Below, piece by piece: positions 1-6,092 of a stretch of DNA of 6,670 nucleotides. The position numbers and the translations under genes are program-made. Source of the DNA: an uncultured Lachnospiraceae bacterium (GTDB taxonomy: Bacteria > Bacillota_A > Clostridia > Lachnospirales > Lachnospiraceae); NCBI GenBank assembly GCA_910585655.1, contig CAJUFW010000070.1:7037-13706 (forward strand), given 5' to 3'. Position 1 is the stretch's first letter. Each line of letters opens with the position of its first letter. The notes below the pieces were generated by a model. It ran no database searches, was not told the DNA's origin, and saw only the letters and a program-made list of their open reading frames with translations.

Positions 1-106
1 GAGAAGCAACATCTTCCTGAAGAGAAGCTATATCCCCTTTTAGTGGTTCAAGCTTAACATCTAATATTTGTGAAATAGCAAGTAAATCTTCTTGTGTCAA
101 CGTCAT
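1..106 (-). CDS. Small coiled-coil protein, N-terminal part (partial at left edge)
   Basis: Thirty-five codons are visible from an ATG at 106-104, reading MTLTQEDLLAISQILDVK and onward, and the frame stays open to the window edge. The start is well supported by a full AGGAGGT ribosome binding site at 120-114, 7 bases upstream of the ATG. After a short N-terminal helix (TQEDLLAISQIL), the chain shows a heptad-like spacing of hydrophobic residues (LEPLKGDIASLQEDV), typical of a coiled coil. There is no signal peptide or membrane segment in the visible part. I do not recognise a named family. Short proteins that open with a similar TQEDL motif and continue as coiled coils occur in Firmicutes genomes, usually as hypothetical proteins, but this is recall and not a search. 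It has its own promoter, so it is probably not transcribed with the LacI-type gene upstream of it. Confidence 0.72.
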   Translation of the reverse strand, partial: MTLTQEDLLAISQILDVKLEPLKGDIASLQEDVAS

Positions 107-135
107 ATTTTTTACCTCCTGTTTTGATTTTTTGT

Positions 136-171
136 AGAAGCCTTTCGCAGCTGCCGAATGTCCTTGCTTCT
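136..171 (-). promoter_or_regulatory. Hairpin-rich 5' leader of the small coiled-coil gene
   Basis: The predicted leader can fold on itself. Outer arms AGAAGC (171-166 on the minus strand) and GCTTCT (141-136) pair over 6 bp, and inside them a near-palindrome TTCG-CAGCTG-CCGAA (plus strand 144-158) has one unpaired base. No T run follows it, so it is not an obvious terminator. It may affect mRNA stability or be a protein-binding site. Confidence 0.3.
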
Positions 172-177
172 GGAATT

Positions 178-207
178 AGTATAACATAGAAACAAGGGGT
201 CTGTCTA
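178..207 (-). promoter_or_regulatory. Candidate promoter for the small coiled-coil gene
   Basis: On the minus strand, TAGACA (207-202) lies 18 bases before TATACT (183-178). Each hexamer matches 5 of 6 bases of the sigma-A consensus. Transcription would begin near 171, giving a leader of about 65 bases before the ATG at 106. Confidence 0.5.
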
Positions 208-222
208 TGGACTGCTAGTCCA
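208..222. repeat. Perfect 6-bp inverted repeat next to the -35 box
   Basis: TGGACT-GCT-AGTCCA is a 15-base palindrome with a 3-base centre. It sits between the LacI-type gene's stop codon (225-227) and the -35 box of the next promoter (202-207). It could be an operator for that promoter or the remnant of a weak terminator; no T run follows it on either strand, so an operator-like role is slightly favoured. Confidence 0.35.
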
Positions 223-224
223 AT

Positions 225-1300
225 TCAAACCGATTCGCGTTCGATATACTGGAACGGAATATAGGAGTCCTGCTTTGGAAACTCCTTTGGATTAAGCTGG
301 TGCAGAAGCAGTTCTACAGCGCGGAAGCCCATCTGGAAGGAGTTGACATAAATACTGGAAAGTGCTGGGACAAATTCCTTGCCGGAAGAGGCGCTGAAGG
401 TCGTAGCAATGATACGAATATGCTCCGGAATACGGAATCCGTTTTCCTGCAGGTAATTATATGCGGTGACGGCAGAGGGTGTATCAGTAAAAAACATCCC
501 GTCCGGAGGATTTTTTCCTTTGAGGATACCGGAAAGCAGTAGTGTAAGCTGAAGCGGATCACTCATATCGTAATACATCATACGGATATTCTCTCTGGCA
601 ATGTGGTGAGTGCTGCAAAATTCCTCAATCATTTGCTTTAAATAGCTGTCGCGGGAAAACTGGGAATATTGCAGATCCAGGAATCCTAAAAATAACACCA
701 TTCTTTGTACCCGATGCTCATAAAAGACTTGCAGCACCTTTTGATAATATTCCTGTAAACCACCATAGACATTATGCTCTAAGCTAATAGACGGATCAGG
801 CGGTCCGGCATAGACATAAGGCAGAGTATGACAGCGCAGTTCTTTCAAATAGGAAGGTGTATGATCGACAATAAGACCGTCATATCCAACGCTTTGTTCT
901 AAAATGCGGGAAAAGCTTTTTTCGGGATCTTTCTCGGAAATAGTAGAGCTAAACAGGATATCACAGTCGTATTTGGTAGCGGCATGAATTGTTCCTAACC
1001 AAAACTGTTCCAGGTAATTGGCAGGATAAAATTCGTTGAGCGTCTGAACAGGTCTGGAGAAGAGCGCATCCTGTTTGTTGTAGTAATGGAAGTTGAGAGC
1101 AAAGGTACATCGCTTCTGCTTGTGGAGCTTTCGGGCGTGAATATTCGGCGTATAGCCGACCTCCCTTATTACCTGGAGAATCTTCTCCTTTTTTTGCGCC
1201 GAGCATTTTCCCTTTCCGTTGATAACATTGGAGACGGTAGCGGGCGATACCTCTGCCAGAGAAGCAATGTCGTATATGGTAATCGTTTTTTATCTTTCAT
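225..1300 (-). pseudogene. LacI-family transcriptional regulator, frameshifted just after the start codon
   Basis: An ATG at 1300-1298 has an ideal AGGAGGT site at 1312-1306, 5 bases upstream. Its frame runs only 43 codons to a stop at 1171-1169. One frame over, an uninterrupted reading begins just after a TAA at 1292-1290 and runs to the stop at 225. It opens with a textbook LacI helix-turn-helix (TIYDIASLAEVSPATVSN, then VING), continues through the hinge region (GYTPNIHARKL) and ends with a periplasmic-binding-protein-like effector domain containing ALSSIYVNSFQMGFRAVELL. That frame has no ATG, GTG or TTG before the TTG at 848. The two frames join at six A (plus-strand T 1286-1291); one extra A would give MKDKKTITIYDIASL and a 358-residue protein, normal for the family. 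The gene may be truly broken, carry a homopolymer sequencing error, or be expressed by -1 slippage. If functional, it would control the divergent sulfatase gene. Confidence 0.9.
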
Positions 1301-1305
1301 CGGAT

Positions 1306-1312
1306 ACCTCCT
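1306..1312 (-). promoter_or_regulatory. Ribosome binding site that fixes the LacI-type gene's start
   Basis: AGGAGGT lies 5 bases before the ATG at 1300-1298. It shows that translation is meant to begin there, although that ATG is out of frame with the DNA-binding domain. This is the main evidence for a frameshift rather than a rare start codon further in: the nearest in-frame ATT (1283-1281) would be about 22 bases from this site. Confidence 0.8.
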
Positions 1313-1460
1313 ATCAAAATAGAACATAACAAAAGTAAATTCAGGTAAACTTTATAAAGATATTTAACTTCTTTTTGGAGATAATGTCAAGTTTTCTAGG
1401 GATAAAATCGGGAAAAAAGAGAAAAGCAAAAGAAAGATTGACGATTACGGAAAAGATTGC

Positions 1461-1490
1461 TAGACTCTTTTTAGTAAATTGATTTATAAA
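1461..1490 (+). promoter_or_regulatory. Candidate sulfatase promoter
   Basis: TAGACT (1461-1466) is followed after 18 bases by TATAAA (1485-1490). The hexamers match 4 and 5 of 6 consensus bases. Transcription would start near 1497, leaving a leader of about 45 bases. The GTAAA pair at 1497-1511 would lie at the transcription start, where a bound repressor could block the polymerase. Confidence 0.35.
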
Positions 1491-1540
1491 AATAAGGTAA
1501 ATAAAGTAAACAAGAAATGAAATCGAAAGGACGAAAACAA

Positions 1541-3085
1541 ATGAAAGCAATTATGATCATGTATGATTCTCTAAACCGCCATTTTTTGGAAAACTTCGGC
1601 TGCGACTGGACGATAACGCCGAATTTCAAACGGCTGGCGGAAAAGACGGTCACTTTTGACAACAGCTATATCGGGAGTTTCCCTTGTATGCCAGCCAGGA
1701 GAGAACTGCATACCGGGCGTTACAATTTCCTGCACCGGAGCTGGGGACCGATCGAACCGTATGACGATTCAATGCCGGATATATTAGATTATCATGGGAT
1801 TTACAGCCATTTAATCAGCGATCATCAGCATTATTGGGAAGATGGAGGCGCGACCTACCATACCCGCTATTCTTCCTGGGAAATTGTCAGGGGTCAGGAG
1901 GGGGATCGCTGGAAAGCAGAAGTCGGAGCCAAGGGGCAAAGCTTTGGTCTAAAGACGCAGGATGCGATCAACCGCAGCTATATTAACAGCGATGAAAAAA
2001 TGCCGCAGAGCCAGACCTTTGCTGCAGGGCTAGAGTTTTTGGAAAAGAATCATCAGCAAGACAACTGGTTTTTACAGATTGAAACCTTTGATCCGCATGA
2101 GCCGTTTTTTTCCCAGGAAGAATATAAAAAGCTCTATCCTCATGAATATGCCGGGGAGGCATTTGACTGGCCGCCTTATGGACCGGTAACAGAGCCACGT
2201 AACGTAGTAGGGCATTGCTGGTATGAATATGCTGCCCTGCTGACGATGTGCGACACCAAACTGGGCATGGTACTGGATTTTATGGATCAGCATGATATGT
2301 GGAAGGACACGATGCTGATCGTCAATACCGACCATGGCTTTTTGCTAGGCGAACATAATATGTGGGCAAAGGGAAGCTTTCCGTTTTATAATGAAGTAGC
2401 CCATACGCCGTTGTTTGTTTGGGATCCGCGGACAGGAATCTGTGGGGAACATAGAGATCAGCTTGTGCAGACGATTGATTTGGCGCCGACCGTACTGGAA
2501 TTCTTTGGAATTGAGATTCCAAAAGATATGCAGGGAAAGCCGCTTAGCAGAGTAATCGGGCAGCAGGAAGTGATTCATGAGGGTGTATTGTTTGGCAGTC
2601 ATGGCGGATATGTTCATGTGACGGACGGACGTTATGTATATATGCGGGATCATGTAGAGGGAAATCATAACCAGCCTTGCTATGAATATACGTTGATGCC
2701 GACACATATGCGCTGTCTGTTCGGCTTGGATGAACTGCAGACAGCAAAGCTAAGCGAGCCGCTTTCTTTTACAAAGGATACTCCGGTGTTGCAGATCAAA
2801 AAAATGAACGGAAATTCCTTTAACCCAAAGATGGCAAGACCAGGCGCGTATCTGGAGATGGAAAAGTCCGGAAAAAGCGTCAACGTCAATGCTCTGATGA
2901 ATCGGATTTCTCCAGGCGGGCAGGATGCGCTCTATGATTTGGAAACCGATCCGGAGCAGATGGAGCCGATCGAAGACGAAGCAGTAAAAGAGCGGATGCT
3001 GCGTCTGATGGTGCGTCTGATGAAAGAAAGCGACGCTCCGAAGGAGCAGTACGAACGGTTGGGCTTAACCGAATATTTATCGTAG
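1541..3085 (+). CDS. Cytoplasmic sulfatase (sulfuric ester hydrolase, Cys-type)
   Basis: This 514-residue protein belongs to the type I (arylsulfatase/alkaline phosphatase superfamily) sulfatases, which hydrolyse sulfate esters. The active-site signature CxPxR is present as CMPAR at residues 49-53; Cys49 would be converted to formylglycine. Metal-binding residues are visible at Asp9 (YDSLNR) and Asp264-His265 (NTDHG); Lys277 lies in the following MWAKG. The family's late motifs are also there: QTIDLAPTVLEFFGI (310-324) and ALYDLETDP (463-471). There is no signal peptide, so it acts in the cytosol on an imported substrate, probably a sulfated sugar; the exact sulfate position cannot be read from sequence. 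An in-frame ATG at 1517 is also possible, but 1541 is preferred because AAAGGA (1526-1531) sits 9 bases before it and MKAIMIMYDS is the usual family N-terminus. A Cys-type enzyme in an anaerobe needs a radical-SAM maturase, which is not in this window. Confidence 0.95.
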   Translation: MKAIMIMYDSLNRHFLENFGCDWTITPNFKRLAEKTVTFDNSYIGSFPCMPARRELHTGRYNFLHRSWGPIEPYDDSMPDILDYHGIYSHLISDHQHYWEDGGATYHTRYSSWEIVRGQEGDRWKAEVGAKGQSFGLKTQDAINRSYINSDEKMPQSQTFAAGLEFLEKNHQQDNWFLQIETFDPHEPFFSQEEYKKLYPHEYAGEAFDWPPYGPVTEPRNVVGHCWYEYAALLTMCDTKLGMVLDFMDQHDMWKDTMLIVNTDHGFLLGEHNMWAKGSFPFYNEVAHTPLFVWDPRTGICGEHRDQLVQTIDLAPTVLEFFGIEIPKDMQGKPLSRVIGQQEVIHEGVLFGSHGGYVHVTDGRYVYMRDHVEGNHNQPCYEYTLMPTHMRCLFGLDELQTAKLSEPLSFTKDTPVLQIKKMNGNSFNPKMARPGAYLEMEKSGKSVNVNALMNRISPGGQDALYDLETDPEQMEPIEDEAVKERMLRLMVRLMKESDAPKEQYERLGLTEYLS

Positions 3086-3094
3086 TCGAAGTTA

Positions 3095-4111
3095 TCAGGA
3101 AAAAGCTGCCAAAGTCAGCAATTCTTCAAAAGAGTAGGGCAGTTCCCCAAAAGGCTGGAAACGGTTGAGGCGAAGCAGCTGATCCTGCATACTAACACCG
3201 GAGAAATCTTCTGGATTCCGGGGAGGAAACCCCTGTGTTTGTTGGTATTCTTTAGGAGAGAGCCCAACAAGCTGGTGAAAGGCACGATAAAAATTACTAA
3301 GACTGTTATAACCGCACTGCGAGGCGATTTCCGTCATCGTCTGATCGGACTGGGCAATCAGGCAGCAGGCAGCGCTGATTCGCACGGAATTCAGATATTT
3401 GTTGAAGCTGACGCCCATGTGTCGCTTAAACAACCGGTAAACGGTAGGCTCGCTAAAGCCCAACCTGGTCGCCAGGGAAACGGCGGAAATCGGCTTGTCA
3501 TAGTTTTGATGCAAAAGCTCGACACATTGAATAAAATGGTCATAGGTTTTCCCCAGTCTGGTCGAAGAAGTCGCCTGTTGTTTGTGACGGGAAAGACAGA
3601 GCAGGATGTGATATAGCTCCATATGAAGACCATACCAGGTTTCATCAGAAAAAAATCCATTCCAGACAGGAGGTTCTTTAGAGGCAGTCCTATTTGGGTC
3701 AGGAAGATAGAGGAGACAGGCGAGACGTGCGATAGAGGTACGAACCGCCTGAATATCCGTGTGATCAGTAGAAAGAGCCGCCGCTCCAACCGTAGAAAGG
3801 GCATATTCCTCTGTCAAAGCGAGACGGAGCAGGGACGGTTCTACAGAAAAAATCAACTGAAGACCGTCCGGCGTTCCCTCTGAAATCTCATGTGCGATAC
3901 CGCCGCCAACCGTAATCAAATCTCCTTCCTGAAGAACAGCTTCCCGACCGTTTATTTTGATATGGAAGCTGCCATGGATACAGCAGAGAATTTCCAGGCT
4001 GTCATGCCAGTGGAGGCGGTTAAACTGAACGTTTCCTAAAATCACCCGGAACGGTAATCCGGCGTTTCCCGCCGTATGGCGGATAATTTCATAATAGCCT
4101 GTTTGCTGCAT
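3095..4111 (-). CDS. AraC-family transcriptional regulator with N-terminal cupin domain
   Basis: This 338-residue protein has the classic sugar-responsive AraC layout. Residues 20-90 form a cupin-like beta barrel, with HWHDSLEI at 34-41 and GREAVLQEGDLITV at 55-68, where an effector would bind. Residues 191-293 are the DNA-binding domain with two helix-turn-helix units: the first in ISAVSLATRLGFSEPTVYRLF (208-228), the second in MTEIASQCGYNSLSNFYRAF (259-278), followed by the typical GLSPKEYQ ending. About 45 residues follow (NPEDFSGVSMQDQ to LLTLAAFS), longer than usual for the family. It converges on the sulfatase gene with a 9-base gap and is divergent from the GH30 gene, so it is the natural candidate to activate one or both. 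The ATG at 4111-4109 has an AAGGA site 11 bases upstream, rather far but with no better alternative seen. Confidence 0.94.
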   Translation of the reverse strand: MQQTGYYEIIRHTAGNAGLPFRVILGNVQFNRLHWHDSLEILCCIHGSFHIKINGREAVLQEGDLITVGGGIAHEISEGTPDGLQLIFSVEPSLLRLALTEEYALSTVGAAALSTDHTDIQAVRTSIARLACLLYLPDPNRTASKEPPVWNGFFSDETWYGLHMELYHILLCLSRHKQQATSSTRLGKTYDHFIQCVELLHQNYDKPISAVSLATRLGFSEPTVYRLFKRHMGVSFNKYLNSVRISAACCLIAQSDQTMTEIASQCGYNSLSNFYRAFHQLVGLSPKEYQQTQGFPPRNPEDFSGVSMQDQLLRLNRFQPFGELPYSFEELLTLAAFS

Positions 4112-4162
4112 AGTAACGGTGATCCTTTCTTTCTGGAATGGAAAAATTTTTTGTCAGATAGT

Positions 4163-4191
4163 ATTATAACAAGTGGAGGCGGTTATTACAA
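4163..4191 (-). promoter_or_regulatory. Promoter of the AraC-family gene
   Basis: On the minus strand, TTGTAA (4191-4186) precedes a perfect TATAAT (4168-4163) by 17 bases. Transcription would begin near 4156, about 45 bases before the ATG at 4111. Confidence 0.6.
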
Positions 4192-4232
4192 GAAAAATAA
4201 TCGAATACTGGAAGAATTAGCCCGAAAAAGAT

Positions 4233-4261
4233 AAGACAACGACAGAAAAATGTGGTATGCT
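4233..4261 (+). promoter_or_regulatory. Candidate GH30 promoter with extended -10
   Basis: AAGACA (4233-4238), a 17-base spacer and TATGCT (4256-4261) form a plausible promoter. The -10 is strengthened by a TGG just before it (4253-4255), an extended -10 element. Transcription would start around 4268, just before the first hairpin unit, so both units would be in the mRNA leader of about 240 bases. Confidence 0.45.
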
Positions 4262-4277
4262 ATCCTCATCAGAAACC

Positions 4278-4379
4278 AGAAACATTTTGTATAAGACACA
4301 GCTTCATTTACAGACGCGCTGCTATGCGGGTGGAAATGAAGCTAGGTAGGTGTCTTAGGAAGAATGTTTCGGAACTTAA
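4278..4379 (+). repeat. Tandem hairpin unit, copy 1
   Basis: This 102-base unit is repeated 108 bases downstream with a single difference (T4287 here, C4395 there). It folds into one long hairpin. From the outside: GAAACATTTT (4279-4288) pairs with AGAATGTTTC (4361-4370), including one G-T pair; then a 3x3 internal loop; TAAGACAC with GTGTCTTA (8 bp); a 6-base bulge AGGTAG on the 3' side; and AGCTTCATTT with AAATGAAGCT (10 bp), closed by a 24-base loop in which CGC and GCG can pair again. GGAACTTAA follows the stem in both copies. No T run follows, so it is not an intrinsic terminator. Confidence 0.9.
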
Positions 4380-4385
4380 TCCCTC

Positions 4386-4487
4386 AGAAACATTCTGTAT
4401 AAGACACAGCTTCATTTACAGACGCGCTGCTATGCGGGTGGAAATGAAGCTAGGTAGGTGTCTTAGGAAGAATGTTTCGGAACTTAA
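4386..4487 (+). repeat. Tandem hairpin unit, copy 2
   Basis: This is the second unit, separated from copy 1 by six bases (TCCCTC is the difference region around 4380-4385). Its stem runs from 4387-4396 (GAAACATTCT) to 4469-4478 (AGAATGTTTC) with all 28 stem pairs matched. The stem ends 30 bases before the GH30 start codon, so folding of this copy lies just upstream of the ribosome binding site at 4494-4499. I do not recognise the unit as a named riboswitch, T-box or insertion-sequence end; it may be a leader regulatory element that duplicated, or a dispersed palindromic repeat. Confidence 0.9.
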
Positions 4488-4507
4488 AATAAGAAAGGAT
4501 GAAAAAA

Positions 4508-5992
4508 ATGGAAGGAAAGCAAATGATTACATTTTCGGCTAACGGAGTGTCTTATCCGGAAACGAGGGTACTGACGGTGACAGCAGAGGCAGACGAACCA
4601 AGGCATCTGGAATCCGGAGTGTTAAACGTGTATCCGGAGATTACCTATCAGGAGATCGAGGGCTTTGGCGGAGCGATGACCGAGACTTCGGCGTATTTAT
4701 TGTCCAATATGGACGCTCAGACAAGAAGGGTTGCTTTGGAAGAGTTTTTCGGAGCAAATGGAAACCGCGTTCGGTTTGTCCGGGTGCCGATTGATAGCTG
4801 TGATTATTCCCTGGAGGAATATGCAGCGGTAGAAGATCCGATTGCCGATCCGGATCTGGCGACTTTTTCTTTAAAACGAGATCAGCTCTATGTACTGCCT
4901 ATGTTAAAAGAAGCAATGGCAGTAGCAGCCGAGACAGGATCCGGAGAGCCGATATCTGTGCTGCTTAGCCCTTGGTCGCCGCCGGCAAGCTGGAAAACAC
5001 CGCCAGCCAGGCCGAAAAACGATGCTTCGGTCTATGGCGGCATGATGGGCTTTCGGATGCCGGAAATTGATTATGAGCATCCGTCTCGCTGCAACGGTGG
5101 AAGTCTAAAGCCAGAATTTTATCCGTCCTGGGCAAAGTACCTGGTGAAATATGTCAATGCTTATCTGGCGGAAGGAATTCCGGTGACAATGCTTTCGATT
5201 CAAAATGAGTCCATCGCGGCTACTAACTGGGATAGCTGTGTTTGGACAGCAGAAGAACAGAAAATTTTCCTGCGGGATTTTCTTTATCCGGAGATGGAAG
5301 CAGCAGGCTTAGTGGGAAAAGTCGGTATTTATATTTGGGATCACAACAAGGAACGAGTGTTGGAATATGCAAGGGATATTGTCGATGACGTAACCGATAA
5401 AATGATCGAAGGCTTTGCGTTCCACTGGTATTCCGGAGACCATTTTGAGGCTGTGGAAATGGCAGGCAAACAGTATCCGGGTAAGGTGCTGATGTTAAGC
5501 GAATGCTGCGGGCTGCACCAGCCGGGCAAAGTAGGTTTTATGGGGTTTGGCGGAGGTGGTAAAACGCCGGAAACCGTAGAATATGAGGATGCGGTTGCCT
5601 ATGCTCACGATATCATCGGCAACCTGAATGCCGGAATGAACCGTTGGATTGATTGGAATTTCTGCGTCGATCAGAACGGAGGTCCGCGTCATGTGCCAGG
5701 CGGCTTTACTGCCAGTATGATCGTAGGAGAGGACGGCAGTTACCGAAAAGATCTGACCTTTGACTATATCGGGCATTTTTCCAAATATATTCTGCCGGGA
5801 GCGGTTCGGATCGGTCATTCCCGCTGCGATGATAAGGTGGAAATGACCGCGGCAAAAAATCCGGATGGTTCGGTGGTTATGGTACTGTTAAACAAACATC
5901 AGGAGGACAGCGCTTACGCAATTCGGATGCAAGGACAGGTGATCCGCATCAGCGTTCCGGCTAGGACGATTAGTACGATAGTGATTAGGTGA
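4508..5992 (+). CDS. Glycoside hydrolase family 30 (glucosylceramidase-like beta-glycosidase)
   Basis: This 494-residue protein is a retaining glycoside hydrolase of family GH30, the family of glucosylceramidase and related beta-glucosidases and xylanases. Visible family motifs are EIEGFGGAMTETSAYLL (49-65), VRVPIDSCDYS (91-101), SPWSPPASWK (154-163), SIQNES (230-235) holding the predicted acid/base Glu234, LMLSEC (328-333) with the predicted nucleophile Glu332, and WIDWNFCVDQNGGPRH (380-395). A C-terminal beta-sandwich follows (GSVVMVLLNK to ARTISTIVIR). There is no signal peptide, so it works on an imported substrate; specificity is unknown. Three in-frame ATGs are possible: 4499, 4508 and 4523. 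The choice is 4508 because AAAGGA (4494-4499) is 8 bases away; 4499 has no spacing at all, while 4523 has a usable AGGA (4513-4516) and cannot be excluded. It pairs functionally with the sulfatase upstream. Confidence 0.93.
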   Translation: MEGKQMITFSANGVSYPETRVLTVTAEADEPRHLESGVLNVYPEITYQEIEGFGGAMTETSAYLLSNMDAQTRRVALEEFFGANGNRVRFVRVPIDSCDYSLEEYAAVEDPIADPDLATFSLKRDQLYVLPMLKEAMAVAAETGSGEPISVLLSPWSPPASWKTPPARPKNDASVYGGMMGFRMPEIDYEHPSRCNGGSLKPEFYPSWAKYLVKYVNAYLAEGIPVTMLSIQNESIAATNWDSCVWTAEEQKIFLRDFLYPEMEAAGLVGKVGIYIWDHNKERVLEYARDIVDDVTDKMIEGFAFHWYSGDHFEAVEMAGKQYPGKVLMLSECCGLHQPGKVGFMGFGGGGKTPETVEYEDAVAYAHDIIGNLNAGMNRWIDWNFCVDQNGGPRHVPGGFTASMIVGEDGSYRKDLTFDYIGHFSKYILPGAVRIGHSRCDDKVEMTAAKNPDGSVVMVLLNKHQEDSAYAIRMQGQVIRISVPARTISTIVIR

Positions 5993-6006
5993 TATTCTGA
6001 CAGAGA

Positions 6007-6050
6007 AAGGCTGCTGCATAGAAACTTTTTGATTTCTGTGTAGCAGCCTT
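6007..6050 (+). terminator. Strong hairpin terminator after the GH30 gene
   Basis: Fifteen bases past the stop, AAGGCTGCTGCATAGAAA (6007-6024) pairs with TTTCTGTGTAGCAGCCTT (6033-6050) over 18 bp including two G-T pairs, around the loop CTTTTTGA. The following CTTTGT is only weakly T-rich, so termination may be incomplete here. Confidence 0.75.
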
Positions 6051-6066
6051 CTTTGTATGAGCGGAG

Positions 6067-6092
6067 AATCTTGCTTTGCAGGATTTTTATTT
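6067..6092 (+). terminator. Second, back-up intrinsic terminator
   Basis: AATCTTGC (6067-6074), a TTT loop and GCAGGATT (6078-6085) form an 8-bp stem with one wobble, running straight into TTTTATTT. The T tract is better than that of the hairpin just upstream; the two together would insulate the next genes. Confidence 0.55.

Larger units (their letters stand above)
1301..1540. promoter_or_regulatory. Divergent regulator/sulfatase intergenic region with GTAAAT/GTAAAC pairs
   Basis: This AT-rich region separates the LacI-type and sulfatase genes. It contains two same-direction pairs of related hexamers: GTAAAT 1335 with GTAAAC 1345, and GTAAAT 1497 with GTAAAC 1506. A further GTAAAT is at 1474. 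The first pair is close to the LacI-type gene, the second close to the sulfatase start. Direct repeats about one helical turn apart suit an AraC-type activator better than a LacI-type repressor, which prefers palindromes. The base composition makes chance a real alternative. Confidence 0.3.

Noticed and set aside
846..848. TTG at 848 as the true start of a short 207-residue regulator
   Set aside because: The same frame stays open for more than 430 bases upstream and encodes the matching LacI DNA-binding domain, and no ribosome binding site fits this TTG.
961..1206. 81-codon minus-strand frame within the LacI-type gene
   Set aside because: It is in a different frame from the clear LacI helix-turn-helix and effector domain and has no family features.
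1517..1540. Upstream ATG adding eight residues to the sulfatase
   Set aside because: No ribosome binding site precedes it, while the ATG at 1541 has AAAGGA at good spacing and gives the usual family N-terminus.
2345..2707. 120-codon minus-strand frame opposite the sulfatase
   Set aside because: It is a shadow of the sulfatase coding sequence, with no start signals.
3239..3616. 125-codon plus-strand frame opposite the AraC-type gene
   Set aside because: It is antisense to the conserved DNA-binding domain, has no ribosome binding site and no recognisable domain.
4278..4487. CRISPR array or intrinsic terminator pair
   Set aside because: There are only two long units with a six-base linker, which does not fit repeats and spacers, and neither stem is followed by a T run.
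4252..4542. 96-codon plus-strand reading frame through both hairpin units, starting at GTG
   Set aside because: It is open only because the 108-base repeat period is a multiple of three. It begins inside the candidate promoter, has no ribosome binding site, and its product is just two copies of the hairpin read as protein.
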